A stretch of 64,000 bases of DNA from Saprospiraceae bacterium (GTDB lineage Bacteria > Bacteroidota > Bacteroidia > Chitinophagales > Saprospiraceae): the NCBI GenBank assembly GCA_016717265.1, contig JADKFX010000001.1, positions 930,001 to 994,000 on the forward strand, written 5' to 3'. Numbering within the stretch: position 1 is the stretch's first letter; each line of letters opens with the position of its first letter. This document shows, in pieces, positions 35,627 to 44,672 of this stretch. Under the pieces are notes generated by a model. The model saw only the letters and a list, made by a program, of their open reading frames with translations. It did not search any database and was not told the DNA's origin. Made by a program: the position numbers and the translations under genes.

Positions 35627-36322
35627 TTAGCTGGTGCGTTGAAAGCGTATATATTTAATTGTTTTTCCAATTGCAAGATGTTTTAATTCATAATATGTTT
35701 TAACATCCATTTCAGGATATTCTTTTCCTGAATTATATATATTATCACTAAAATCAAGAATTTTAAAGTCAGTATCTTGTTGTAAGGTTTCTAAGGTAAA
35801 ATTATAGAGTGTTGTATCATCCGTTTTTAGATGAAGCATTCCATTGGGTTTCAAAATTTGTTTATATATATTTAGATAAAATGGAGCTGTCAATCGTTTT
35901 GCAGTTTTTCTTTGTTTTAGAAATGGATCTGGGAAGGTAATCCAAATTTCATCCACTTCATGAGCAGAAAAAAAATGAGGCAATAATTCAATTTTAGTTC
36001 GTAAAAATGCAATTCGTTCATTTTGTGAATCGAGTGCTTTTTTCGCACCCTTCCATATTCGGGCTCCTTTGATATCAATTCCAATATAATTATTAATAGG
36101 ATACAAAGCAGATAATCCCAAACAATATTCTCCTCCACCGCAAGCTAATTCTAAAACTAATGGATCCTTATTTTTGAAATAACCCAACTTCCAATTTCCC
36201 TTAAATTCTATTTGTTCATGCAAAGTTTTATAAAGTACCGGATTTTTGAAACTAAAATTTTCAAAAACATTTGGCAAATTTAAATTTTCTGCAAACTTCT
36301 CAAGTTTACTTCGTTTACTCAT
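35627..36322 (-). CDS. trmB: tRNA (guanine-N7-)-methyltransferase
   Basis: 231 residues. The SAM-binding motif I is PLVLELACGGGEYCLGLS, and the family-specific WITFPDPFLKQRKTAKRL with the YNIYKQILKPNGMLHLKTDD strand is intact. TrmB makes m7G46 in the variable loop of tRNAs. It begins 10 bp after the end of the upstream hydrolase-like gene on the same strand, so they are probably co-transcribed. Confidence 0.93.
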   Translation of the reverse strand: MSKRSKLEKFAENLNLPNVFENFSFKNPVLYKTLHEQIEFKGNWKLGYFKNKDPLVLELACGGGEYCLGLSALYPINNYIGIDIKGARIWKGAKKALDSQNERIAFLRTKIELLPHFFSAHEVDEIWITFPDPFLKQRKTAKRLTAPFYLNIYKQILKPNGMLHLKTDDTTLYNFTLETLQQDTDFKILDFSDNIYNSGKEYPEMDVKTYYELKHLAIGKTIKYIRFQRTS

Positions 36323-36332
36323 GAAGGGAATT

Positions 36333-37142
36333 CTAAAAATTAAACAGTTGATCTAAAGCTCCTTGAAATTGTTCAAGTTCGTGTATAGATTCATTTTTAT
36401 TATTTTCTAACCAAATTAGTGTATTTGGATCTTTTAGTAAGTCTTGTAATTTTTTTGCATCTGATTGACTACAATTAGCGTTTGATTTTGACTGTAGAAT
36501 ATATACCGGACTAATGCTATTTGGGAGATAGTCATAAGTGTTAAAATCATATTTTAGTTCATACGGTAATGCCAGGGCAGGAAATCGATCCCGCATCCAA
36601 CGTCTTAATGAATACACCGGATTTTCGAGAACGACAAATCGGCAAGGAAGCATACTCGCTAAATAACAAGCGGCATTTGCAGAAAAATCCTTTGCATAAA
36701 TAATGATACTATCTTCCCGATATCTTTTTCGAATCCATTCCATTGCCGAAATAGCATCTTCATTCAGGCTACTTTCTGTTACTGAACCTGATGATTTTCC
36801 AAATCCTCTGAAATCCGGAATTAAAACAGATGCACCTCTGGATGTAAAATTTTCACAAAAACCAAGATGTTTGTTAATATTACCCTGAGCACCATGTAAA
36901 TAGAGTACCATTGCTTTTTCTTTTCCGGTAGGTTTGCACAAGGCTGCATAGATGACACTTTGTTCCGGGATACTAATTTGAACTTCTTCTTTGCGTTTAG
37001 AATTGGTAAAATTATAGTTGTTGGTTCGTTCTGTACGAAAAAGGATAGAATCGATAAAAATATATAATGAGAGGACCCCAACAATATATAAGATCAGAAT
37101 TGCTCCAAAACTTAAAATAATATTTCTTATCGTCCAATTCAT
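36333..37142 (-). CDS. membrane-anchored alpha/beta-hydrolase-like protein with altered nucleophile elbow
   Basis: 269 residues with an N-terminal membrane helix (residues 7-30, ILSFGAILILYIVGVLSLYI). The fold follows the BEM46/AB-hydrolase pattern: MVLYLHGAQGNINKH, LIPDFRGFGKSSGS. At the place of the usual YGRSLG elbow it reads YAKDFSANAACYLAS, so the nucleophile Ser is replaced by Asp. The acid and His regions (SKSNANCSQSDA, ESIHELEQF) are also non-standard. It may be a pseudoenzyme, or use Asp as nucleophile like haloalkane dehalogenases. Upstream of trmB by 10 bp. Confidence 0.75.
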   Translation of the reverse strand: MNWTIRNIILSFGAILILYIVGVLSLYIFIDSILFRTERTNNYNFTNSKRKEEVQISIPEQSVIYAALCKPTGKEKAMVLYLHGAQGNINKHLGFCENFTSRGASVLIPDFRGFGKSSGSVTESSLNEDAISAMEWIRKRYREDSIIIYAKDFSANAACYLASMLPCRFVVLENPVYSLRRWMRDRFPALALPYELKYDFNTYDYLPNSISPVYILQSKSNANCSQSDAKKLQDLLKDPNTLIWLENNKNESIHELEQFQGALDQLFNF

Positions 37143-37406
37143 GAAACGCCAAGATAAAAACTTTGGCTTAGAATAATACTATCAGCTTGCCTTGATTTTT
37201 AAAATCGATATACCATCATATCTGTATAATCATCAGGATATAGAAAAGGCTCCTTGTTAGAAATACAGAATTAAATAATTTTGCTATGCATGGATGTAAT
37301 AATAAAAGATCTAAATAGCTACCAAATGCTTACAATAAAATTAATTTTATCATTCGATTCAAATAATGAAAAAGATTAAATTTAATACTACAGAATTTTC
37401 ATTTAT

Positions 37407-37556
37407 ATGAAAACAACGCAAAAGTTCTACTTGGATCAAAAGGAGATATCCTTGCATCAAATTGAGTATCCAAATCAGAATAAATTAGTGTATGATTTAT
37501 GTAAAATGAGGGAATATATGCGATTGTATTTATTGCATGAATACCATGGATATTAG
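37407..37556 (+). CDS. possible small protein, 49 residues
   Basis: An ATG at 37407 opens 49 codons (MKTTQKFYLDQKEISLHQ, then Tyr/Leu-rich, ending HEYHGY). No relative is recognised and no promoter is obvious, but codon use looks ordinary for the window and the frame is longer than expected for such AT-rich DNA. It lies between a hydrolase-like gene and tRNA-Val. Confidence 0.3.
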   Translation: MKTTQKFYLDQKEISLHQIEYPNQNKLVYDLCKMREYMRLYLLHEYHGY

Positions 37557-37576
37557 CCGGGCGTATTTTTATTATA

Positions 37577-37612
37577 AAAAAAGGAGTTATGCTTAGTAAA
37601 ACATAACTCCTT
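37577..37612 (-). terminator. intrinsic terminator of tRNA-Val
   Basis: On the minus strand AAGGAGTTATG pairs over 11 bp with CATAACTCCTT (plus coordinates 37602-37612 and 37581-37591), followed by a run of T (A-run 37577-37582 on the plus strand). It lies 12 bp after the tRNA 3' end. Confidence 0.85.
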
Positions 37613-37623
37613 GATTTATTAAG

Positions 37624-37698
37624 TGGGAGATACTGGGTTCGAACCAGTGACCCTCTGCTTGTAAGGCAGATGCTCTGAACCAGCTGAGCTAATCTCCC
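37624..37698 (-). tRNA. tRNA-Val (anticodon TAC)
   Basis: 75 nt on the minus strand. The acceptor stem is GGGAGAT paired with ATCTCCC, discriminator A, and no CCA is encoded. The D arm has TAGCTCAGCTGGTT, the anticodon stem-loop reads CTGCCTTACAAGCAG with TAC in the loop, and the T arm is CTGGTTCGAACCAG. It reads GUA and other valine codons by wobble. Promoter and terminator are both visible around it, so it is a single-gene unit. Confidence 0.97.
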
Positions 37699-37718
37699 GA
37701 ATTCAGTGATTTGGGTTG

Positions 37719-37748
37719 CAAAGATACACGAGTGCCTTTTTTTTCCAA
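37719..37748 (-). promoter_or_regulatory. Bacteroidota-type promoter of tRNA-Val
   Basis: On the minus strand TTG (37746-37748, within TTTTTGG) is followed 19 bp later by TATCTTTG (37719-37726), an exact fit to the -33/-7 consensus. Transcription would begin about 12 nt before the mature tRNA. Confidence 0.85.
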
Positions 37749-38476
37749 AAATATTTTCTTAAAGCTTAAATATTAATATTATCATAATTGAAAATCAGCA
37801 GGTTAAACATATAATTAAATATAATATAATGAATGATTCTTTGAAATGGCTTCAGAAACTTAACTTTTTAAGGGTGCAAATCTAATTCGTTGCATTCCTC
37901 CCAAATGGAAGTTTTTAAAAGAATACCTTATGCATCAAGTAATGAACCATAAAATTCTAATCTTGTATTATTTAAAACCAAGTTTGAACGAGCCTTTATT
38001 TATAGGAAACAACTTTATTATCTTAGTTCATTGGATTGCATATGAATTTTTTAAGTTTAGAAGTTTTATGCAATAAAATTTTTAAAATCAAATTGTTTTA
38101 ATGATTCGCTTCGTATTTCCAATGAGTTTATAATTTAATTATTTATTCTCCTATTTTTTGTAATTTTGAAGTCATCAGATTTATTTAAGATTTAATTTTC
38201 TAAAAGCAGCTTTTTCATTTTTTAAACGTTTAGTTGTAAACAATGAATCATAAAGATTTTCTTCAGTATATTTGTAGTCCGTTTTAACTATACGATGCTG
38301 CTGCACAAATAATTTTTTATTTGTTATATTTGTCTAAATATTATGAAGTTTTATCACCTGAGTTTACTTTCTTATTTGGTTTTACTGTATTCCAATTCAA
38401 TAGGTCTGAAACTTTTTTCTTTTTTTTAAATAAGCTATAAATTAATTTAATGATTTTAAAATCGAAATTCTTACCA
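37749..38476. other. intergenic, about 730 bp, no firm gene
   Basis: AT-rich spacer before the aminopeptidase. Two -7-like elements (TATATTTG at 38267-38274 and 38325-38332) lie upstream of the gene, without clear -33 partners. A 28-codon frame at 38343-38429 (MKFYHLSLLSYLVLL) looks like a bare hydrophobic peptide; I do not call it a gene. Confidence 0.4.
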
Positions 38477-40396
38477 ATGAAGTACTTTAGTTTGTTAATT
38501 TTTACTAACTTTTTAGTTATAGGATTTTCTCAGCAGGCACCCACTAAAGAAGGTTTTCAAAACATAGTAAAGGCAGAACAAAAAGCAAATGCTTTAAAAT
38601 TGAATGCTTCTGCTCAAATTTTTATTGATGATTATGATGTAATTTATCATCGTTGTGAATGGCAGGTTGACCCAGCAGTGTATTACATCCAAGGCAAAGT
38701 CACTACTTATTTAAGTCCTTTGGTTTTAGACTTTCAAAATATTCGATTTAATCTAAGTAATGTTTTGCATGTGGACTCTGTTGAATATCGGGGTACGAAA
38801 GTAGGCTTTACACACCTCCTTGATGAACTTACAATTCCTATACAGAATACTATTCAGATTGGAGAAATGGATTCAGTTTCAGTATATTATCAAGGGGCTC
38901 CTCCTAAAACAGGATTCGGTTCTTTTGATGCCAATATGCATGCCGGTATTCCTGTATTATGGACGCTATCAGAACCCTATGGTGGAAGTGATTGGTGGCC
39001 TTGTAAAGACGGTCTTATTGATAAAGCAGATTCTATTGAAATTCTGATTAAAACACCTGCAATGTATCGCGCAGCGAGTAATGGTGTTTTGATGGATGAA
39101 ACTTTAGAAGGCAATTTTAAAATTTACCATTGGAAGCATCGCTATCCGATTGCTACGTATTTGATATGTATGGCTGTTACCAATTATATTCAATACTCCC
39201 ATTTTGTTCCTTATGAAAACACAAATACAGAAGTACTAAATTATATTTATCCGGAAGATTCTGCAAGTGCTGCTTCCCAAACACCATGGATTATTCCTGT
39301 AATGCAATTATATGATACTTTATTTGGTGTCTACCCTTTTGCAGATGAGAAGTATGGTCATTGTCAGTTTGGTTGGGGTGGAGGAATGGAGCATCAAACG
39401 TTTACATTTGTGGGTGCTTTTTATTTTGAACTTTTAGCTCACGAACTTGCGCATCATTGGTTTGGAGATAAAATAACCTGTGGGTCATGGCAAGATGTTT
39501 GGCTTAATGAAGGCTTTGCCACATATCTTTCTGGATTAAGTTATGAGCGCATTTTACCACAATGGTGGAGACAATTTAAAGCCGGGAGAATCGAAGATGT
39601 TATTAGTGAACCCGGAGGTTCTGTATGGTGCGATGATACAACTCAAGTTGGACGTATATTTAATGGCAGATTAAGTTATTCGAAAGGTGCTTTAATTTTA
39701 CATCAATTGCGTTGGATAATTGGTGATTCTGCTTTTTTCAAAGCGGTTCACAATTATGTGAACGATCCTTCTTTAGTTTATGGTTTCGCCCGCACTGGTG
39801 ATTTAATTGAACACTTTGAATCAACTTCAGGACGTCCGCTGGATTGGTATTTTGATGATTGGTTTACCGGACAAGGATATCCAATTTATCAGTTGCAATG
39901 GAGTCAAAATGGAACGATCGTTAATATTCAAATAAATCAAAATCAATCCCACCCTTCTGTACCTTATTTTGAATTGCCAATTCCAATTCAATTTAAAAAT
40001 CAAAATAGGGATACCATAATTCGATTAGAAAATATGTTTTCTGGCCAAAATTATAGTCTTGAAATTCCTTTTAAAGTGGATACGGTAGTAATCGATCCTG
40101 ATCTTTGGTTAATACAAAAAAATGATGTGATCACAACAGTAAGTGAGACAGAACTCAAAGATTTAGTTTCAATAGCTCCAAATCCGGTACATGATTTATT
40201 GCAAATTCGTTTTGCTAAAACATTTCAATCTATTCAGTTTAAATTGATAGATGATACTGGAAAAGAAATTTTGAACCAGAAAACAACACCATCGAGTTTC
40301 TTAGAAATAAATGTTAAAGAATTTAATACTGGAATCTATTTTTTGCATTTTAATATTGAAGGGCAAACCGGAATTATAAGGTTTATCAAAGAATAG
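38477..40396 (+). CDS. T9SS-sorted M1-family zinc aminopeptidase
   Basis: 639 residues from the ATG at 38477, which gives a clean signal peptide (MKYFSLLIFTNFLVIGFSQQ); a Met nine codons earlier is also in frame. The gluzincin site is HELAHHWFGD with the third ligand in WLNEGFATY 18 residues later. The substrate-anchoring GxMEN loop reads WGGGMEHQTF. The M1 N-terminal beta domain precedes it, the helical C-terminal domain is truncated relative to PepN, and the protein ends in a T9SS sorting domain (IAPNPVHDLLQIRF, TGIYFLHFNIEG). It should trim N-terminal residues from peptides outside the cell or at its surface, feeding peptide uptake. Confidence 0.92.
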   Translation: MKYFSLLIFTNFLVIGFSQQAPTKEGFQNIVKAEQKANALKLNASAQIFIDDYDVIYHRCEWQVDPAVYYIQGKVTTYLSPLVLDFQNIRFNLSNVLHVDSVEYRGTKVGFTHLLDELTIPIQNTIQIGEMDSVSVYYQGAPPKTGFGSFDANMHAGIPVLWTLSEPYGGSDWWPCKDGLIDKADSIEILIKTPAMYRAASNGVLMDETLEGNFKIYHWKHRYPIATYLICMAVTNYIQYSHFVPYENTNTEVLNYIYPEDSASAASQTPWIIPVMQLYDTLFGVYPFADEKYGHCQFGWGGGMEHQTFTFVGAFYFELLAHELAHHWFGDKITCGSWQDVWLNEGFATYLSGLSYERILPQWWRQFKAGRIEDVISEPGGSVWCDDTTQVGRIFNGRLSYSKGALILHQLRWIIGDSAFFKAVHNYVNDPSLVYGFARTGDLIEHFESTSGRPLDWYFDDWFTGQGYPIYQLQWSQNGTIVNIQINQNQSHPSVPYFELPIPIQFKNQNRDTIIRLENMFSGQNYSLEIPFKVDTVVIDPDLWLIQKNDVITTVSETELKDLVSIAPNPVHDLLQIRFAKTFQSIQFKLIDDTGKEILNQKTTPSSFLEINVKEFNTGIYFLHFNIEGQTGIIRFIKE

Positions 40397-40443
40397 TACC
40401 CTGAGGAGCTAATATTTGTCATCTAAAACCATAAGCAATATCA

Positions 40444-40475
40444 TTGGTTTTGAATGATTTCTTGTTATAAGTTTG
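40444..40475 (+). promoter_or_regulatory. promoter upstream of hsp20
   Basis: TTG at 40444-40446 and TAAGTTTG at 40468-40475 (21 bp apart) fit the Bacteroidota vegetative promoter, giving a leader of about 35 nt. No CIRCE-like inverted repeat was seen. Confidence 0.55.
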
Positions 40476-40517
40476 GCATGCAATTTATTTATTGTTTAAC
40501 ATATTAAATTCAAAATC

Positions 40518-40979
40518 ATGACAACTTTAAGTTTTCCAAAAAGGAGTTTGCTTCCAAAAATTACAAGCGACCGTTTTGATGCTGGCAGTTTTTTTTCACC
40601 AAGAATTTGGGAATTTGATGGAGATTTTTTTGATATGGAATTGGCGAACCGGCTCCCATTTGTAAATATTATTGACACCGGCAATGCATATAAATTTGAA
40701 TTAGCTGCACCGGGTCTTGAAAGTAAAGACTTTAAGGTTGAAATAGACAAAGGCATGTTGACTATAAGTGCTGAAAAGAATGAAGAATTTAAAGAAAAAA
40801 CAGAAGACATTTCCCGCATAGAGTATTCTTATAATAGTTTTAGCCGTACGTTTCGACTTCCTGAGAATTGTGTCGCAGACAAAATGAGTGCAAAATATGA
40901 AAACGGAATACTTCGATTAATGATCCCTAAAAGTGAAGAAAACCTAACGAAGACAGTGAAAGAAATTAAAGTGTCTTAA
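40518..40979 (+). CDS. Hsp20 / alpha-crystallin small heat-shock protein
   Basis: 153 residues. The alpha-crystallin domain runs from about residue 50: PFVNIIDTGNAYKFELAAPGL, VEIDKGMLTISAEKNEE, FSRTFRLPENC, and the closing YENGILRLMIPKSEE with the conserved GxLRLxIPK. The N-terminus (FPKRSLLPKITSDRF) is variable as usual. It is an ATP-independent holdase that protects unfolding proteins in the cytosol. Single-gene unit: promoter at 40444 and terminator at 41007. Confidence 0.93.
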   Translation: MTTLSFPKRSLLPKITSDRFDAGSFFSPRIWEFDGDFFDMELANRLPFVNIIDTGNAYKFELAAPGLESKDFKVEIDKGMLTISAEKNEEFKEKTEDISRIEYSYNSFSRTFRLPENCVADKMSAKYENGILRLMIPKSEENLTKTVKEIKVS

Positions 40980-41006
40980 TAGTTTATTTTAAATTTTAAA
41001 AATATG

Positions 41007-41040
41007 AAAAGTTCCTGCCTTAATGGTGGGAACTTTTTTA
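41007..41040 (+). terminator. intrinsic terminator of hsp20
   Basis: AAAAGTTCC (41007-41015) pairs with GGAACTTTT (41029-41037); inner bases extend the stem with CC/GG and two wobbles, and the T-run continues to 41039. Confidence 0.85.
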
Positions 41041-41135
41041 TCATTTAAATAATTTTCATGCTATGAAACTAAAATTAGTGCGATTTCTTAACACTGTAAT
41101 GCGTGTAAAAAAAATTACTAAAATATTCAGATAAA

Positions 41136-42599
41136 TTATTTGATTGGAATAGCATTCAAAGTTGCTTTTAAATACTCCCAAAATTTCTGAACTGAAGAAA
41201 TGCTTACTTTTTCATCTGGCGAATGTGCACCTCGTATGGTGGGACCGAAAGATATCATTTGCATGTCTGGATAATTGGTACCCAGAATTCCGCATTCTAG
41301 TCCGGCATGACATGCATTTACTAAAGCGGGTTCATGGTATCGTTCCTGATATAATTCGCTCATTAATTTGACAATTGGAGAGGATGGTTTTGGTGTCCAA
41401 CCTGGATAAGATCCTGAAAATTTAACTTCAGCTCCTAAAAGTTCAAAAAGTGCAGAAATTGTAGTTGCTAAATCAAATTTCTCAGATTCAACAGAACTTC
41501 TAGTCAGACATTGAATAGAATATGAAGCCTCTTTTACCAACACTCTTGCAACATTATTAGAAGTTTGTACCAATCCTTTAATATCTGGACTCATCCTGTA
41601 GATTCCATTCGGACAAGAATATAAACTTCTTAGGAGTTTATATTGAAATTCAGCATTTAATACATTCGGAGTATGTTCTATCGCGCTCAATTCAAAACTA
41701 AGTTTTGGATCTGTACTTTGGTATTCTTCTTGAATTGTTTTTTGAAAATGCTGTACTTCAGTATTAAACCAGGTTATTTTTGATTCTGGTATTGAGATTT
41801 CTGCAATGCATTCTCTGGGTATTGCATTTCGGAGACTTCCACCATCAATACTTCCAATCTCAAGTTCTAGTTGTTTTGAAATAGAATATAAAAAACGGAC
41901 CATCAATTTATTTGCATTCGCCCTACCTAAATGTATTTCTGTACCAGAGTGGCCTCCCGTGAGTCCTTTTATTTTTAATTTGAACGCTGTTTTGTTTTTT
42001 GATTGCTGATAAGCATAATTTCCGGTGACCGTAACATCCACCCCTCCGGCACAACCGATCGTTAATTCATTATCTTCTTCCGTGTCTAAATTCAACATTA
42101 TTTTTCCATTTAGCAAGCCACCTTTTAGGGATAAAGCTCCGGTCATTCCAGTTTCTTCATCTATGGTAAATAAAGCTTCCAATGCAGGGTGTGGAATATC
42201 TTTGGATGCCAATAAACTCATGATACTTGCTACTCCAATACCATTATCTGCACCTAAGGTAGTTCCTTTTGCTTTTACCCAATCCTCCTCAACGAACATT
42301 TCAATGCCCTGTGTATTAAAATCAAAAAAGGTATCTGCATTTTTTTGGTGAACCATATCCAAATGACTTTGCAAAACAATTGGAATTCGATTTTCCATCC
42401 CATTCGTGGCTGGTTTCTTGATAATCACATTACCCACTTCATCAACTTGCGTTGAAAGATTTAATCGCTCGCCAAATTCTTTAATAAACTGAATCACTTG
42501 ATTTTCTTTTTTGGAAGCTCTTGGGATAGCATTTAAATCTGCAAAATGATTCCAAATAAATTGGGGTTCTAGAATTCGAATCGAAGGATTAGTATGCAT
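41136..42599 (-). CDS. pepD: aminoacyl-histidine dipeptidase (PepD-like, M20)
   Basis: 487 residues, the usual PepD length. Zinc ligands lie in VLQSHLDMVHQKN (His/Asp), GADNGIGVAS (bridging Asp), FTIDEETGMTGA (catalytic Glu and ligand Glu), NLDTEEDNE, and the late NACHAGLECG. It cleaves Xaa-His and other dipeptides in the cytosol, completing peptide use begun by extracellular peptidases such as the nearby M1 enzyme. It converges on hsp20, whose terminator separates the two. Confidence 0.93.
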   Translation of the reverse strand: MHTNPSIRILEPQFIWNHFADLNAIPRASKKENQVIQFIKEFGERLNLSTQVDEVGNVIIKKPATNGMENRIPIVLQSHLDMVHQKNADTFFDFNTQGIEMFVEEDWVKAKGTTLGADNGIGVASIMSLLASKDIPHPALEALFTIDEETGMTGALSLKGGLLNGKIMLNLDTEEDNELTIGCAGGVDVTVTGNYAYQQSKNKTAFKLKIKGLTGGHSGTEIHLGRANANKLMVRFLYSISKQLELEIGSIDGGSLRNAIPRECIAEISIPESKITWFNTEVQHFQKTIQEEYQSTDPKLSFELSAIEHTPNVLNAEFQYKLLRSLYSCPNGIYRMSPDIKGLVQTSNNVARVLVKEASYSIQCLTRSSVESEKFDLATTISALFELLGAEVKFSGSYPGWTPKPSSPIVKLMSELYQERYHEPALVNACHAGLECGILGTNYPDMQMISFGPTIRGAHSPDEKVSISSVQKFWEYLKATLNAIPIK

Positions 42600-42801
42600 T
42601 TATTTTGTTTTTTAAAAATTTTAAGAATATATAATTTACGATTATTGATTTCCGATTTCGTTTAAAAGTAAAAGTTGGCAATCAAATTGAATATTTAAAT
42701 TGGTTTTATGAATTTAGTGATCTTTGAATTATAAAATTTATAAATTCAGTTTTTATGAATTTGCAATAATGCAAGACCAAGTTCATTTGTAGGTTTTATG
42801 T

Positions 42802-43035
42802 TTAGACATTTTCATTCATGAAAAAGCTTAAGGCACCACTTGGGCAAGTTTTTATTTGCGCAATTATGGATTCTGTGGAAGCGCCAAAAGGTTTAATCCA
42901 GGGCTTTTCGGACGGATTAAATACCGCCAGTAATCCATGTTCTCCTTTCCAGCATTTGGTAGAATGAATACATAAGCCTGGTTTCCATACTATAGTCAAG
43001 GAATCATTTTTATATTTTTTAATAATTTCTTTCAT
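42802..43035 (-). CDS. Fer4_19-type single Fe-S cluster mini-protein
   Basis: 77 residues with the divergent 4Fe-4S mono-cluster arrangement: KPGLCIHSTKCWKG (Cys22, Cys28) and CPSGALSFF (Cys64), plus the conserved RPWI-like KPWIKP segment. Such proteins bind one cluster and are thought to pass electrons or act in redox sensing. It follows the exported pirin gene by 53 bp on the same strand and may be co-expressed with it. Confidence 0.85.
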   Translation of the reverse strand: MKEIIKKYKNDSLTIVWKPGLCIHSTKCWKGEHGLLAVFNPSEKPWIKPFGASTESIIAQIKTCPSGALSFFMNENV

Positions 43036-43088
43036 CTTGATTTAAAAATTATAAATTAAACTTGAAATGCCGATCCACTCGGTGTGAA

Positions 43089-43961
43089 TTATACATTCAT
43101 GGGGACTTCCATTAATAAAAATTCAGTATTGGATTCTGCTTTTATAGAAATTTTATCAGTATTCCAAATTCCAAATCCATCTCTAGAATTTAATAACTGA
43201 TCGTTAATTTTTAAATCTCCATTTAAATTAAAAACATATAATCCATTTCCTTTTGATTTAAAGGTATATTCTGTGGATAAACCTTTATCAAATTTAGCTA
43301 AATGAAACCAGGCATTTTGATGAATCCATACTCCGGGATCATTTGGATTCGGGGAAACAATTTGTTGTAATTTATTATATCTGTCTTTTAGGTTTAAGGT
43401 GATTTGATCGTACCGTGGGGTAATATTTTTCTTATTTGGAAAGACCCAAATTTGAAGAAATTTTACCTGTTTATCTTTATTTTTATTATATTCACTATGC
43501 TGAATTCCGGTACCGGCACTCATTACTTGAATATCTCCATTCTTAATAATTGCCACATTGTTTAAACTGTCTTTGTGTTCGAGGTCGCCTTCCAAAGGAA
43601 TGCTAATTATTTCCATGTTGTCATGCGGATGCGTACCGAAACCCATTCCGGGAGCTACGATATCATCATTAAGGACTCTAAGTACCCCAAAATGCATTCT
43701 TTCAGGATTATAGTAATTTGCAAAGCTAAAAGTATGTTTACTGTGTAACCAGCCATGATTAGCATCTCCACGCGTTTCAGATTTATGTAAAATTGTATTC
43801 GCCATTAGCTTTGAATTTGTGTTTGGAATGTGGTTGAAACCTAAAATTTCAAGTTCCTTGAGCTCATCAATATCATTCTTAACAACTGCACCTAGGGCCG
43901 AAGAAGCCACAAAAATTCCAGTACCCATTAATCCTTTTTGAATAAAGTCTTTTCGTTTCAT
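43089..43961 (-). CDS. pirin-family cupin with N-terminal export signal
   Basis: 290 residues from the Met at 43961. The N-terminus MKRKDFIQKGLMGTGIFVAS is a KR-type Tat-like signal, unusual for a pirin. The pirin N-terminal cupin is clear: NHGWLHSKHTFSFANYYNPERMHFG, then FGTHPHDNMEIISIPLEGDLEH (metal ligands His, His, Glu and a later His), and MSAGTGIQHSEYN. YhhW-type pirins show quercetin-2,3-dioxygenase activity in vitro. The C-terminal cupin is shorter. With the Fe-S protein 53 bp downstream it forms a redox pair close to catalase. Confidence 0.85.
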   Translation of the reverse strand: MKRKDFIQKGLMGTGIFVASSALGAVVKNDIDELKELEILGFNHIPNTNSKLMANTILHKSETRGDANHGWLHSKHTFSFANYYNPERMHFGVLRVLNDDIVAPGMGFGTHPHDNMEIISIPLEGDLEHKDSLNNVAIIKNGDIQVMSAGTGIQHSEYNKNKDKQVKFLQIWVFPNKKNITPRYDQITLNLKDRYNKLQQIVSPNPNDPGVWIHQNAWFHLAKFDKGLSTEYTFKSKGNGLYVFNLNGDLKINDQLLNSRDGFGIWNTDKISIKAESNTEFLLMEVPMNV

Positions 43962-44325
43962 AATTTTAAATGTTTTAAACAAAAATAATGATATCTGTTT
44001 TCATTCGTTCAAATTGTCGAGCTGTTATCAGTTTTAACAAACCTCGCTTTGTTTACTAAAATAGTAGCCAAATTACCTAACAGGCGGACTTTAACCGTTA
44101 GCCTGGGTTTGAAAAACTATATTTCAATAATACATTCATCGAATACTAAAATATTAACAGTCCTATATTCAAATCGTTGAAAATAGAATTATTTTTATTG
44201 GCCAGTGAGCGTTTCTGACGATATAGGTACCCCGCTTGGCTTAAGTTGCCTTAATTTAAGGTATAGAAAAGTTCCTAAACTTATAAAATAAAGAGACCTT
44301 ACTATGGAACTTGCTAAAACTCTAT
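43962..44325. other. intergenic, about 360 bp
   Basis: No supportable gene; a 60-codon minus-strand frame at 44195-44377 overlaps the DUF2892 gene out of frame. Small palindromes are present: CCTTAATTTAAGG at 44249-44261 (6-bp arms), and a CTAAC/GTTAG pair around 44078-44102. Their role is not evident. Confidence 0.4.
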
Positions 44326-44532
44326 TTAATCTTTCTTTTTGACGGTGGATATACCGAAAGGAAGGTAAAGTGGACAAAATCGAACGATACTTGTTAGTAA
44401 GAACACGGTGGCTAGAATGAGTAAAACAATAGCCAGCGTTCCTGAAATTAGTTTAGTAAAATAAAGCACTCCAATTACTAAAGCAACAAAAATTCGGATA
44501 TTTCTATCCATATTACCCATGTTAGGTTCCAT
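44326..44532 (-). CDS. DUF2892-type small membrane protein
   Basis: 68 residues. MGNMDRNIRIFVALVIGVLYF followed by a second helix (TLAIVLLILATVFLLTSIVR) and FCPLYLPFGIST is the typical DUF2892 (YgaP-type membrane domain) layout, with the conserved N/DRxIR start and CPLY motif after helix 2. Members are two-helix inner-membrane proteins often found beside rhodanese or redox genes, with unknown biochemical role. Met5 is an alternative start. Confidence 0.85.
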   Translation of the reverse strand: MEPNMGNMDRNIRIFVALVIGVLYFTKLISGTLAIVLLILATVFLLTSIVRFCPLYLPFGISTVKKKD

Positions 44533-44672
44533 TTGAATGAATTTTAGAATTAAAAAAGTAGAATCTTATAAAGGTAGAAAGTAAATCCTCATTTTTTGTA
44601 ACTTATGTTACAGTTTAATGGATACCTAAACAGAAATAGGAATGATCTAAGATTCAGAGATACCTAAAATTC

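Noticed and set aside
38343..38429. 28-codon hydrophobic frame before the M1 aminopeptidase
   Set aside because: Short, ends in a T-rich tract coding for Phe runs, and no relative is recognised; chance is a sufficient explanation.
44195..44377. 60-residue minus-strand frame
   Set aside because: Overlaps the recognisable DUF2892 gene in another frame; no signal, helix or motif.
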